Below are positions 35,900-44,696 of a DNA stretch of 64,000 bases, one piece after another. The position numbers and the translations under genes were made by a program. How positions within the stretch are numbered: the first letter of the stretch is position 1; each line of letters begins with the position of its first letter. Source of the stretch: Tessaracoccus sp. SD287 (GTDB taxonomy: Bacteria > Actinomycetota > Actinomycetes > Propionibacteriales > Propionibacteriaceae); the NCBI RefSeq assembly GCF_017355265.1, contig NZ_JADIJQ010000009.1, positions 1 through 64,000 of the forward strand. The letters are read 5' to 3'. The notes beneath the pieces are model-generated. The model made no database searches. It saw only the letters and a program-made list of their open reading frames with translations, and was not told where the DNA came from.

Positions 35900-38209
35900 A
35901 TGATTGGCATCGTCGTCGTGTCACACAGTCGGGCACTCGCCGAGGCAGCCCTGGCCCTGGCCCTGGAAATGACCCCCGACCCGCCGCAGGTTGCCATCGC
36001 CGCGGGCCTGGACGACGGGTCCTTCGGTACCGATGCCGCCGCCATCAGCGAGGCGATCACCCAGGTCGATTCCCCCGACGGCGTGCTGGTGATGCTCGAC
36101 CTGGGTAGCGCCATCCTCAGCGGCGAGATGGCCTGCGAGTTCCTCGACCCCGACACCGCCGACCGGGTGCTGCTCAGCCCCGCGCCGCTGGTCGAGGGTC
36201 TGGTCGCCGCCCTGGTGACCGCGGCGTCCGGCGGGTCCCTGCAGGAGGTGGCCGAGGAGGCCGCCGCCGGCTGCCAGGCCAAGCAGGAGCACCTGGGCGG
36301 TACCGACGCCGCCCCGACCACCACCACGGCCCTGGCCGCACCGGCTGCTGACGCCCTCGACTTCGAGTGGACGATCCTGAACCCCCACGGCCTGCACGCC
36401 CGCCCGGCCGCGGCCTTCGTCCGTGCCCTGCGCGACGTCGACGCCGTGGTGCAGGTGTCCAACGCCACCACCGGCGCCGGGCCCGTGACCGGCACCAGCC
36501 TGTCCCGGATCGCCACCCTCGGCCTGCGCAAGGACGACGTGATGCGCGCCACCATCAGCGGCCCCGAGGCCGCCCGCGCGCTGAACAACATCACCCGCCT
36601 GGCCGAGGCCGGCTTCGGTGAGGACGTCACCGGCTCCACCCCCGTCGAGGCCCCGAAGCCGCTCACCGCCACCGCCGGGGGGCCGGCCAGGTCCGGCAGC
36701 CAGGTCGTCATCGGCACCGCCTTTGTCACCGGGGGTGAGGTCGACACCCGCGGCTACGTCCCGAGCCCCGACGAGCGGGGACGTCTGCGCACCGCCATCA
36801 GCGTCGTCCAGTCCCGCCTGACGGGCGCTGACGACATCCTGATGATGCAGGCCTCGCTGCTGGACGACCCGTCCCTGGTCGACGCACTGACCGAGGACAT
36901 GCTGTCGGGCCACCCGGCGCCGGCCTCGGTCGACTGCGTCTTCACCCGCGTCGCCGAGCAGTTCCAGGCCCTGGACGACCCCTACCAGGCCGAACGCGCC
37001 CAGGACGTCCGCTCGTTGCGGCGGCTGCTGCTGGCCGAACTCATGGGCCAGAAGCCTGAGGAGCTGCCCACCGGGGAGCACGTCCTGGTCGTCCCCGAAC
37101 TCGACGCCGCCACCGCCGCCCAGCTCGACCCGGTGGCCTGCCTGGGGGTGGTGACCACCACCGGCGGCGCCACCGGCCACGGCGTCATCATCGCCACCGG
37201 ACGCGGCATCCCGGTGCTGACCGGACGCGCCGACGCCGCCGGGCTGCAGACCGGCCAGCGGGTCGCCTTCGACCCGGTCGCCGGCCAGTTGTGGTGTGAC
37301 CCGGACGAGGCCACCATTGCCGAGATCGGCCAGCGCGCCCAGGCTCGGCAGGCCGAGGAGGCCCAGGCCGAGGCACTTGCCCAGGAGCCGGCGCTGACCC
37401 TGGCCGGCAAGCGCATCACCGTCGAGGCCAATGTGGGCTCGGTCGAGGACGCGGTGCGCGGTGCCGCCGGCGGCGCCGAGGGCTCCGGCCTGGTGCGCAC
37501 CGAACTGCTCTTCGGTCACCTGAACGTGGCGCCCACGGCCCAGCAGCAGGCCGCGGTGCTGGTCGAGATCGGCCAGGCGATGGCACCGCACCCCATCACG
37601 GTGCGCACCTGGGACGTCGGCGGCGACAAGCCACTTCCCTACCTCAAGCAGGACAAGGAACTGAACCCGTTCCTCGGCGAGCGTGGCCTGCGGACCATGC
37701 GACGGGTGCCGGAGTTCTTCGCCGAGCAGTTGCGCGGTATCGCGCTGGCCTCCCGACAGGTTCCGGTGCGGGTGATGTTCCCCATGGTGACCGAACCCGA
37801 AGAGATGGCCTGGGCCCGCGAGATGGCCCTGCGGGCGATCGCCGAGGTGGGCGCGGAGCCCTTCCCGATCGGCATGATGGTCGAGGTTCCCGCGGCCGCG
37901 CTGCGGGCCGCGGAGTTCGCCGGGCTGACCGACTTCGTCAGCATTGGCACCAACGACCTGACCCAGTACACGACGGCCACCGACCGCTCGAACGGGGTGG
38001 TGGCAGGCCTGGCCAAGTCCGATTCGGCCGGTGTGCTGGAACTGATGAGGATCACCTGCGAGCGACTGCCCGGGGTGCCGGTGGCCGTCTGCGGCGACCT
38101 GGCCTCCAAGCCGGGGTTGACCGCCACCCTGGTCGCGATGGGCGTGAGCGAGCTGAGTTGCCGCCCGCCGCTGGTCGGACAGATCAAGCAGGCCGTGCGC
38201 GCCAGCTGA
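35900..38209 (+). CDS. dhaM: PTS multiphosphoryl protein: DhaM(EIIA-like)-HPr-Enzyme I fusion
   Basis: 769 aa. Residues 1-125 are the EIIA-Man-type DhaM domain, with phospho-acceptor His9 in VVVSHSRAL. A linker leads to HPr (about 154-240) with active-site NPHGLHARPAA. From ~255 to the end is a full-length Enzyme I: phosphohistidine loop TTGGATGHGVIIA near 427, PEP site VRTWDVGGDKPLPYL, GMMVEVPAA, and the catalytic cysteine in VAVCGDLAS near 730. It should carry phosphate from PEP down the chain, classically to dihydroxyacetone kinase, but no dhaK or dhaL is in the window. ATG 35900 has GGAG seven bases upstream. E. coli DhaM has only a partial EI domain. Confidence 0.88.
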   Translation: MIGIVVVSHSRALAEAALALALEMTPDPPQVAIAAGLDDGSFGTDAAAISEAITQVDSPDGVLVMLDLGSAILSGEMACEFLDPDTADRVLLSPAPLVEGLVAALVTAASGGSLQEVAEEAAAGCQAKQEHLGGTDAAPTTTTALAAPAADALDFEWTILNPHGLHARPAAAFVRALRDVDAVVQVSNATTGAGPVTGTSLSRIATLGLRKDDVMRATISGPEAARALNNITRLAEAGFGEDVTGSTPVEAPKPLTATAGGPARSGSQVVIGTAFVTGGEVDTRGYVPSPDERGRLRTAISVVQSRLTGADDILMMQASLLDDPSLVDALTEDMLSGHPAPASVDCVFTRVAEQFQALDDPYQAERAQDVRSLRRLLLAELMGQKPEELPTGEHVLVVPELDAATAAQLDPVACLGVVTTTGGATGHGVIIATGRGIPVLTGRADAAGLQTGQRVAFDPVAGQLWCDPDEATIAEIGQRAQARQAEEAQAEALAQEPALTLAGKRITVEANVGSVEDAVRGAAGGAEGSGLVRTELLFGHLNVAPTAQQQAAVLVEIGQAMAPHPITVRTWDVGGDKPLPYLKQDKELNPFLGERGLRTMRRVPEFFAEQLRGIALASRQVPVRVMFPMVTEPEEMAWAREMALRAIAEVGAEPFPIGMMVEVPAAALRAAEFAGLTDFVSIGTNDLTQYTTATDRSNGVVAGLAKSDSAGVLELMRITCERLPGVPVAVCGDLASKPGLTATLVAMGVSELSCRPPLVGQIKQAVRAS

Positions 38210-38254
38210 GCAGGCCCCGTCGACGACTCGGGCCGCCGCAGCAGACGAGTGGTC

Positions 38255-38327
38255 CCAGTAACGTGCAGCCAGTGGGCCACATCGGGCCCCGGCGGGCGAT
38301 GTTGGCCCACTGGGTGCACGTTGCTGG
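38255..38327. repeat. Long near-perfect inverted repeat (about 30-bp arms)
   Basis: The arm at 38255-38284 pairs with that at 38297-38327, with a few mismatches and one unpaired base, around a 12-base GC-rich loop. It lies 45 nt after the PTS gene and about 95 nt before the PRC-barrel gene. No U-run follows. It is far longer than a usual intrinsic terminator; a strong RNA hairpin, a REP-like element or a protein-binding dyad are all possible. Confidence 0.85.
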
Positions 38328-38410
38328 GCGAATCCCTTGACCCACTCGGCGATCCGGGCACGGTGGGGTGAAGTTTGCTCGATCAGCCCTCACCCGACAG
38401 TTCCGGGCGC

Positions 38411-38416
38411 TAGTTT
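38411..38416 (+). promoter_or_regulatory. -10 element TAGTTT of the PRC-barrel gene
   Basis: TAGTTT ends seven bases before ATG 38424, again at the spacing expected for a leaderless mRNA. Confidence 0.45.
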
Positions 38417-38423
38417 CACTGGC

Positions 38424-38978
38424 ATGACTGAGTTCAACCTCGATGAGTACTACGACGCCGTGGTCTTTGACATCAACGGCGAAAAGGTCGGCGGCGTCGG
38501 CCAGGTGTTCCTGGACGAGGAGTCCGGCCAGCCGTCGTGGGTGACGGTCCGCACCGGTCTGTTCGGTCTCAAGGAGAGCTTCGTGCCGCTCGTCGAGGCA
38601 CGCCTCGAGGACGGCGTGCTGCACGTGGCCTTCAGCAAGGAGTTCATCAAGGACGCCCCCCGACAGGATCCTGAGACGCCGATGACGGTCGCCGAGGAGG
38701 ATGCCCTGCAGGCCTACTACGGCACCGAGGACGAACCCGAGAAGGTGTCGGCCAACCTGAAGGCGCAGCAGGAGGCCATCGCGTCGGGGCAGGCACCGGC
38801 CGACCGGGAGGAGTTCCAGGACGCCGACCAGGAACGTGCCCGCGAGGAGGCCGACGACACCGAGCCGCTGGCCCCCGACGCCGACCGGCCGGTCGCCGAC
38901 ACCGATCCGCTGGTCGCCGACACCGATCCGCTGGCCCCCGACGCCGACCGCCGCGTGCCACTCGACGACGAGCGGTGA
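38424..38978 (+). CDS. PRC-barrel domain protein with acidic repeat tail
   Basis: 184 aa. The first ~75 residues form a PRC-barrel-like fold (YYDAVVFDINGEKVGGVGQVF, then PSWVTVRTGLFGLKESFVPL), known from photosynthetic H subunits, RimM and actinobacterial stress proteins. The rest is highly acidic, and the end is made of short near-repeats around VADTDPL and APDAD, probably disordered. No signal peptide is seen, so it is likely cytosolic. I chose ATG 38424, at leaderless spacing from a -10 element. Its job is unknown. Confidence 0.78.
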   Translation: MTEFNLDEYYDAVVFDINGEKVGGVGQVFLDEESGQPSWVTVRTGLFGLKESFVPLVEARLEDGVLHVAFSKEFIKDAPRQDPETPMTVAEEDALQAYYGTEDEPEKVSANLKAQQEAIASGQAPADREEFQDADQERAREEADDTEPLAPDADRPVADTDPLVADTDPLAPDADRRVPLDDER

Positions 38979-39030
38979 GCGAGCGCTCATCGCACCGGCC
39001 CCCGCGGCGTCGCTGGCGCGCCTGAGTCCC

Positions 39031-39036
39031 TAGGAT
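39031..39036 (+). promoter_or_regulatory. -10 element TAGGAT of the nucleotidyltransferase operon
   Basis: TAGGAT ends seven bases before ATG 39044, suggesting a leaderless two-gene mRNA. Confidence 0.5.
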
Positions 39037-39043
39037 CAACGTC

Positions 39044-39874
39044 ATGAGCCATTCACCAGCAGCACCGCCGCCGCACCGCGCCATCGTGATGTCGCGGGGC
39101 CTGGGCACCCGCATGCGCGCCGAGGCAGACGGCGTCGAACTCACCAGCGGCCAGCAGGCGGTCGCCGACACCGGGGTGAAGGGCATGGTCTCGGTGGGTC
39201 GTCCCTTCCTGGACCACGTCATCAGCGACCTGGCCGACGCCGGCTTCGACGAGGTGTGCCTGGTCATCGGCCCCGAGCACCACCTGGTGCGCGACTACTA
39301 CGACTCGCTGAGCACTGATCGGGTGAAGGTCTCCTACGCCGTCCAGGAGCAACCGCTGGGGACGGCGAACGCTGTCTGGGCAGCCCGCCAGTTCGCCGGT
39401 GACGAGCGGGTGCTGGTGATCAACGCCGACAACCACTACCCGTCCTACGCGGTGGCCAAGCTGCGCGCCATCCCCGGCGCCGGCACGCTGGGATTCGACC
39501 GGCGGGCGCTGGTGGAGGGTTCCAACATCACCGCGGAGAGGGTCGCCAAGTTCGCGCTGCTCACCCGCGACGCGGACAACCAGTTGACGGGCATCCACGA
39601 GAAGCCCGATGCCGAGACCTTGGCCGCCCTGGGCGAGGACGCCCTGGTCTCGATGAACTGCTGGCTGTTCACCCCGGCCATCGTGGCCGCCTGCGGCACG
39701 GTGGCACCTTCACCGCGTGGCGAACTCGAGATCGTCGACGCCGTCCGCGACGCGATGGCCGCCGGTGTCCGGGTGGAGGTGGTCCCGGTCAAGGCCGGGG
39801 TGCTGGACCTGTCCACCAAGCTCGACATCGGCGCGGTGGCCGCGCTGCTCGTGGGCCGGGAGCCGCACCTGTGA
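39044..39874 (+). CDS. Sugar-phosphate nucleotidyltransferase-like protein
   Basis: 276 aa with a Rossmann-like NTP-transferase fold. The nucleotide loop is RAIVMSRGLGTRMR, where the usual A-A-G before GxGTRM is S-R-G. Next come EVCLVIGPEHH, EQPLGTANAVWAA and VLVINADNHYP, the last matching the metal-binding aspartate region. It should transfer a nucleotide to a sugar-1-phosphate. It overlaps a galactokinase-like gene by GTGA, so the two probably form a kinase-plus-nucleotidyltransferase route to an NDP-sugar. The sugar is not known. Confidence 0.78.
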   Translation: MSHSPAAPPPHRAIVMSRGLGTRMRAEADGVELTSGQQAVADTGVKGMVSVGRPFLDHVISDLADAGFDEVCLVIGPEHHLVRDYYDSLSTDRVKVSYAVQEQPLGTANAVWAARQFAGDERVLVINADNHYPSYAVAKLRAIPGAGTLGFDRRALVEGSNITAERVAKFALLTRDADNQLTGIHEKPDAETLAALGEDALVSMNCWLFTPAIVAACGTVAPSPRGELEIVDAVRDAMAAGVRVEVVPVKAGVLDLSTKLDIGAVAALLVGREPHL

Positions 39875-41109
39875 GCCTGACCAATGTCGTCGACGCGCGA
39901 CCCCTGGGCCAACCGGTCGCGTGGTTCTCACCGGGCCGCATCGAGGTGCTGGGCAAGCACACCGACTATGCCGGTGGCCGCTCATTGTTGGCGGCCGTCG
40001 ACCGGGGGGTCACCGTCAGCCTCATCCCCGCCAAGCAAGGCATCACCGCCCGCACCGCCGCCCTGGCCGGTGACCTGAGAGTCGTGCCGGGCCAGGCTCT
40101 TGACCTGGCCGGCGGGCACTGGGGGCACTACCTGCAGACCGTCGCCGACCGCCTGTTCCACAACTTCGGTCCCCTGGCCCCCGTCGACATCACCATTGAC
40201 TCGAACCTGCCCCTGGCCAGTGGCATGAGCAGCAGTTCGGCGCTGGTGGTGGCGCTGGCGCTCAGCCTGGCCGAGTACAACGGCTTCACCGGCACCGAGC
40301 GCTGGCGCCGCCACATCGCCGCCCCCGCCGACCTGGCCGGCTACCTGGCCTGCATCGAGAACGGGATGAGCTTCGGCCAGTTGGCCGGGCATCGTGGGGT
40401 GGGCACCTTCGGCGGCTCCGAGGACCACACCGCGATGATCTGCTGCGAGCCCGACCACCTGGGCCTGTTCGGGTTCAACCCGATCCGTCGCGAGCTCAGC
40501 ATCCCCATGCCCGACGACCTGACGTTCGTGGTGGCGGTCAGCGGGGTCGCGGCCGAGAAGACCGGCCCGGCGCGCGAGTTGTACAACCGAGCGGCCCTGG
40601 GCGTCGGGGACATCCTGGCCCGCTGGAACGCCGACCCCGACCTGCCGGACCGACGGAGCCTGGCCGAGGCGGTGCGCTCCTCGGACGACGCGGTGACGCG
40701 GCTGCGCGCCCTGGTGTCCGACGACGACTACTTGCAGCGACGCCTGGAGCACTTCCTCGCCGAGTCCGAGGTCATCATTCCCGAGGCCGCCGAGGCGCTC
40801 GTCACCGGCGACCTGGACCGCTTCGGTGAGGCCGTCGAGGCGTCCCAGCAGCAGGCGTCGTCCGCGCTGGGCAACCAGGTGCCCGAGACGGAGTTCCTGG
40901 CCGGCCAGGCGCGGAAACTGGGCGCGATCGCCGCCACCAGTTTCGGGGCCGGGTTCGGGGGCAGCGTATGGGCGATGGTGCCCAGCAGTGACGCCGAGGC
41001 CTTCGCCGAGGACTGGCTGCAGCGCTACACCGTCCAGTACCCGATGGTCGCGACGATGGCGTCGGTGCTCATCGCCCGCCCCGGGGGCCCGGTGCGTCCA
41101 GTCGTCTGA
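39871..41109 (+). CDS. Galactokinase-like GHMP-family sugar kinase
   Basis: 412 aa. Seen: the sugar-binding signature GRIEVLGKHTDYAGGRSL near the N-terminus (GKHTDY where classical galactokinases have GEHTDY), the ATP loop LPLASGMSSSSALVVALAL near residue 115, GTFGGSEDHTAM, and the C-terminal GAGFGGSVWAMVP motif. It phosphorylates C1 of a hexose or pentose by homology. The coupled nucleotidyltransferase suggests salvage into an activated sugar rather than the Leloir route, since no galT or galE is in the window. Convergent with the CDF gene. Confidence 0.82.
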   Translation: MSLTNVVDARPLGQPVAWFSPGRIEVLGKHTDYAGGRSLLAAVDRGVTVSLIPAKQGITARTAALAGDLRVVPGQALDLAGGHWGHYLQTVADRLFHNFGPLAPVDITIDSNLPLASGMSSSSALVVALALSLAEYNGFTGTERWRRHIAAPADLAGYLACIENGMSFGQLAGHRGVGTFGGSEDHTAMICCEPDHLGLFGFNPIRRELSIPMPDDLTFVVAVSGVAAEKTGPARELYNRAALGVGDILARWNADPDLPDRRSLAEAVRSSDDAVTRLRALVSDDDYLQRRLEHFLAESEVIIPEAAEALVTGDLDRFGEAVEASQQQASSALGNQVPETEFLAGQARKLGAIAATSFGAGFGGSVWAMVPSSDAEAFAEDWLQRYTVQYPMVATMASVLIARPGGPVRPVV

Positions 41110-41123
41110 GCGCCGACCAGCGC

Positions 41124-42068
41124 TCAGACCTCGATGTCCTCGTAGCTGCGGGGGTCCTCGATGGGCTCCAGGTGGATCAGCACCCGCAGTTCGGGCATCA
41201 CCTCGTGCAGGGCGTCGGTGATGTCCTCGATCGCGTCGTGGCCCTGCTGCACCGTCCACTCCCCCGGCACCAGCATGTGGCATTCCATGAACCGGCGGTG
41301 GCCGGACTCCCGGGTGCGGTAGGCGTGGAAGTCGATCTCCTCGCTGCGGAAGCGGTCGAGGGTGTCCCGCAGCAGGGCGTTCTGCTCCTTGGGCAGCGAG
41401 ATGTCCATCAGGCCCTCGGTCGAGTCACGCAGCAACTTCCAGCCGGTGAACAGGATGTTGATGGCCACCGCAAAGGCGACGATCGCGTCCAGCCGGTCCC
41501 ACTTGGTGACCCACACGAGTCCGACGCCGATGATCACCCCGATCGAGGTGACCACATCGGTCCACAGGTGCTTGCCGTCGGCGACCAGGGTCATTGAGCG
41601 ATGGGCCCGACCCACCCGGATCAGGACCATCCCGACCAGTCCGTTGATGACCGAGGCGACCACCGAGATCAGCAGGCCGACGCCAACCTGCTCCAGGGGC
41701 TGCGGCGCCAGGAAGCGCTGCACCGAACTGACAATGATGACACCGGCCGCGACGATGATCATCAGGCCCTCGGTGCCGGCCGAGAAGTACTCCGCCTTCG
41801 AATGGCCGAAGTGGTGGTTCTTGTCCGGCGGACGCATCGCCACCGTGAGTGCGATCAGCGCGACCACGGCGGCGACCAGGTTCACCAGCGACTCGGCGGC
41901 GTCCGAGAGGAGTCCCACCGACCCGGTGATCTGCCAGGCGGCGCCCTTGAGGAAGATGGTGGCCAGCGCCGCCGCGATCGACAACCACGCGTACTTGCGC
42001 AGGTCCACCGGGGCGGCCACCCTGGTGGCGGCCTTGGTCTCGGGGGCTACATGGGTCACATGTTCCAT
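41124..42068 (-). CDS. Cation diffusion facilitator (CDF) family metal exporter
   Basis: About 314 aa. Six transmembrane helices precede a cytosolic metal-binding C-terminal domain. Motifs: SDAAESLVNL in helix two, HFGHSKAEYFSAG, and the HxxxD of KHLWTDVVTS in helix five. The C-terminal domain has the usual GHRRFMECHMLVPGEWTV segment. It probably exports Zn2+, Co2+, Mn2+ or Fe2+ against the proton gradient. I chose ATG 42068 because the region upstream is Gly/Arg/Pro-rich and overlaps the divergent patatin promoter. Confidence 0.9.
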   Translation of the reverse strand: MEHVTHVAPETKAATRVAAPVDLRKYAWLSIAAALATIFLKGAAWQITGSVGLLSDAAESLVNLVAAVVALIALTVAMRPPDKNHHFGHSKAEYFSAGTEGLMIIVAAGVIIVSSVQRFLAPQPLEQVGVGLLISVVASVINGLVGMVLIRVGRAHRSMTLVADGKHLWTDVVTSIGVIIGVGLVWVTKWDRLDAIVAFAVAINILFTGWKLLRDSTEGLMDISLPKEQNALLRDTLDRFRSEEIDFHAYRTRESGHRRFMECHMLVPGEWTVQQGHDAIEDITDALHEVMPELRVLIHLEPIEDPRSYEDIEV

Positions 42069-42115
42069 TCTCGCAGGTGGCCACCCGGGCCCACGACCAC
42101 GGCCCACCCACCAAC

Positions 42116-42121
42116 TAGGCT
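42116..42121 (+). promoter_or_regulatory. -10 element TAGGCT of the patatin gene
   Basis: TAGGCT ends six bases before ATG 42128, the leaderless spacing. Confidence 0.55.
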
Positions 42122-42127
42122 GGCCGC

Positions 42128-43636
42128 ATGGCACGTCGACTGTGGAGCGGTTTCCCCTCACTGTCCTGGGTCAACCGGCTCGCCCCCGACAGGGACGAGG
42201 TCGAGGGACTCGTGCTCAGCGGCGGCGGTTCGCGGGCCAGTTTCCAGACCGGTGCCCTGCGCTACCTGTACGACCGCGCGAACATCTCCCCCAGCGTCAT
42301 GGTGGGCACCTCGGCCGGCTCGGTGCTGGCAGCGGCCCTGTCCCAGTCGCTGGACCGCCAGGGACAGATCGAGGTGCTGGACCGCATCGAGGAGCTGTGG
42401 CTGTCGATGACCCACAGCGACCAGATGTTCGCCCCCCGCCCGTGGTTCCAGCGTCTGCAGGATCGTGGCGGTGAGTGGATGGCACTGATCCAGCAGGAGA
42501 GCCAGCGCCCGCCCCCGTCCTTCACGCTGCCCAAGATCACGCTGCCGCACCTGCGCACACCGTCGGTCCCCGAACCGTCGGTCGACGAACAGGCGGTCGA
42601 CCCCGCTGAGTTGAGCGGCGCCGAACTCACCCTGCACATCGCCATGAGCGAGCCCAGGCCGACCGGTCAGGCACTGGGCCCGGGGGCGGTGCTGCCGCTG
42701 CTGTCAATGCTGCCGCGGCTGCGCACCGCCGGGGGGGACCTGTCGCTGATCCTGCGCGGCGCCGACGCCTCGCGCTCGATGTTCCACCCGGGAGAGATCC
42801 TGATGCGGTTGCTCGACGGCGAGATCTTCCGCTCCGACCGCACCCGCGACTCGGGGGTGACGGTGCGCATCTCGATGGTGGCCCTGGAGTCGGGGGAACT
42901 GCGCTTCATGACCGAGGACGGCACCATGGTCGACCGCGAGAACAACCCGCTGCCCGACATCCCTGCCGCCGACCTCAGCCTGGGGGCGCTGGCCTCGTGC
43001 GCCATCCCGGGGGTCTTCGCCCCCGTGCGGATCGGGGACGAGTGGTACGTCGATGGCGGCACCCGGGAGGCGACACCCGCCGAAATGGCCCTCGGACCGC
43101 TGGACGTCGACCGCTGCTACGTCGTGGTCTCCTCGCCGGTGGAGAACCCGCGCGCCGAGTCGTTCGCCTCCAAGTCGATGCTGCACATCCTGATGCGCTC
43201 GGCCGAGATCCTCACCGACGAGGCCGAACGGGACGAGGTGGCAATGGCGCGCAGCAGCGGCGCCCTGGTGATCGAACCGGACCTGTTCGTCCACGACGCC
43301 ATCACCGTCGACCCGGGACTGCTGCGGATCAATCGTGACTACGGCTGGTTGCGCGCCGCCGAGGCACACCTGGGGCTGCCGGTGAGCGTGGCCGACGTCC
43401 ACCGCAAGGTGATCGAGTTGCGTCTTGAGGCCCTGTCCCTGGAGCGGCGGGTGCTGGCCGACCCCACCGTCGAGGCCGACCTGCTGGACCTGGCCAGGCT
43501 GAAGTGGTCAATCCGCGACCAGGTCGACTTGTTGGACGCCAATCGGCTGCCCGCCGGGTCGCAGCGGTGGTGGGCCGACTGGGAATCCCACCCCGAGCCG
43601 GTGACGCTGCCACCCACCTGGCGCAGCGTGCCGTGA
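42128..43636 (+). CDS. Patatin-like phospholipase
   Basis: 502 aa. The oxyanion loop is LSGGGSRASFQTGAL near residue 28, the nucleophile elbow is VGTSAGSVLAA near 58, and the dyad aspartate is in YVDGGTREATP near 305. An insertion of about 100 residues between nucleophile and aspartate (PPPSFTLPKITLPHL onward) is longer than in simple patatins. No signal peptide is seen, so it is probably a cytosolic or membrane-associated lipid hydrolase. It ends 4 nt from the convergent HAD gene. Confidence 0.87.
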   Translation: MARRLWSGFPSLSWVNRLAPDRDEVEGLVLSGGGSRASFQTGALRYLYDRANISPSVMVGTSAGSVLAAALSQSLDRQGQIEVLDRIEELWLSMTHSDQMFAPRPWFQRLQDRGGEWMALIQQESQRPPPSFTLPKITLPHLRTPSVPEPSVDEQAVDPAELSGAELTLHIAMSEPRPTGQALGPGAVLPLLSMLPRLRTAGGDLSLILRGADASRSMFHPGEILMRLLDGEIFRSDRTRDSGVTVRISMVALESGELRFMTEDGTMVDRENNPLPDIPAADLSLGALASCAIPGVFAPVRIGDEWYVDGGTREATPAEMALGPLDVDRCYVVVSSPVENPRAESFASKSMLHILMRSAEILTDEAERDEVAMARSSGALVIEPDLFVHDAITVDPGLLRINRDYGWLRAAEAHLGLPVSVADVHRKVIELRLEALSLERRVLADPTVEADLLDLARLKWSIRDQVDLLDANRLPAGSQRWWADWESHPEPVTLPPTWRSVP

Positions 43637-43640
43637 CTCC

Positions 43641-44420
43641 TCAGATGAGGGAGTGGAGTTCGGCCACCGATTCCAGCACCAGGTCTGGACGGTAGGGGTA
43701 GCGCTCGATGTCCTTGCGGCTGGTGATACCGGTCAGCACGAGGATGGTGAACAGCCCGGCCTCCATGCCGGCGATGATGTCGGTGTCCATCCGGTCGCCG
43801 ATCATCGCCGTGGTCTCGGAATGCGCCTCGATCTTGTTCAACGCCGAGCGGAACATCATCGGGTTCGGCTTGCCGACGATGTAGGGGCGTCGACCGGTCG
43901 CCGCGGTGATCATGGCGGAGACGGCACCGGTCGCCGGCAGCAGTCCGTCGGCGCTGGGCCCGGTGACGTCCGGGTTGGTGGCGATGAACTTGGCGCCCCG
44001 GTCAATGTGGCGAATGGCGTTGGTGATCGCTTCGAAGGAGTAGGTGCGGGTTTCGCCCAGCACCACGTAGTCCGGGTCGGTGTCGGTCATGATGAACCCC
44101 GCCGCGTGCAGCGCCGTGGTCAGGCCGGCCTCGCCGATCACCGACAGCTTGGCGCCGTGCTGCTGGTTCGCCAGGAAGTCGGCCGTGGCCATCGCCGAGG
44201 TCCACAAGTTCTCCTCGGGCACCGTGATGCCCGACGATTCGAGCCGTGCCGACAGGTCACGGGGGGTGAAGATCGAGTTGTTGGTCAGGACCAGGAACCG
44301 GTGGGAGGTGTCCACCCAGCGGTTGAGCAGCTCTGTGGCTCCGGGCAGCGCGCTGCTCTCGTGGACGAGGACGCCATCCATGTCGGTGAGCCAGCATTCG
44401 ATATCACGTGGGGTACGCAC
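43641..44420 (-). CDS. HAD-IIA family phosphatase (NagD-like)
   Basis: 259 aa. All HAD motifs are present: nucleophile LTDMDGVLVHE, motif II VLTNNSIF, the lysine in GKPNPMMF, and MIGDRMDTDIIAGMEAGL. The cap type and length match NagD/NMP-phosphatase-like enzymes acting on phosphosugars or nucleotides. It starts with GTG 44420, six bases after a TAGTCT -10 element, indicating a leaderless mRNA. The substrate is unknown. Confidence 0.88.
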   Translation of the reverse strand: MRTPRDIECWLTDMDGVLVHESSALPGATELLNRWVDTSHRFLVLTNNSIFTPRDLSARLESSGITVPEENLWTSAMATADFLANQQHGAKLSVIGEAGLTTALHAAGFIMTDTDPDYVVLGETRTYSFEAITNAIRHIDRGAKFIATNPDVTGPSADGLLPATGAVSAMITAATGRRPYIVGKPNPMMFRSALNKIEAHSETTAMIGDRMDTDIIAGMEAGLFTILVLTGITSRKDIERYPYRPDLVLESVAELHSLI

Positions 44421-44426
44421 GTGCCC

Positions 44427-44432
44427 AGACTA
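44427..44432 (-). promoter_or_regulatory. -10 element TAGTCT of the HAD phosphatase gene
   Basis: Minus-strand TAGTCT ends six bases before GTG 44420. Confidence 0.5.
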
Positions 44433-44511
44433 TGTCCCCTGCCACGGGTGCGGGGCATCGGGGGTCGACGTGCAGGCGCGCAGCGACTGTCGGCACAGGT
44501 GTGCACCCCGC

Positions 44512-44517
44512 TAGGAT
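44512..44517 (+). promoter_or_regulatory. -10 element TAGGAT of tRNA-Lys
   Basis: TAGGAT ends seven bases before the first base of the tRNA, so transcription would start at or very near the mature 5' end. Confidence 0.45.
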
Positions 44518-44524
44518 GTGGCCC

Positions 44525-44597
44525 GCCCCCATAGCTCAGTCGGCAGAGCAAGGGACTTTTAATCCTTGGGTCGCGGGTTCGAGCCCCGCTGGGGGCA
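44525..44597 (+). tRNA. tRNA-Lys (anticodon TTT)
   Basis: A 73-nt cloverleaf. GCCCCCA pairs with TGGGGGC in the acceptor stem, with discriminator A and an encoded CC after it. The anticodon loop CTTTTAA sits on the AGGGA/TCCTT stem. The T-arm is GCGGG-TTCGAGC-CCCGC. A classic D-loop (AGCTCAGTCGGCAGAGC) is present. Confidence 0.96.
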
Positions 44598-44696
44598 CCG
44601 ACCAATCTGCTGGTTCCTCTGGACAAACCGGCCCGTGGTGTGGGTACGGTGGCTGTGGTTTCGCCAACCGAACAGACCAGCTGAGGGGCAAGGACT

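Noticed and set aside
39871-41109. Naming the GHMP kinase galK
   Set aside because: The signature is altered (GKHTDY) and the partner is a nucleotidyltransferase rather than GalT/GalE, so the substrate is uncertain.
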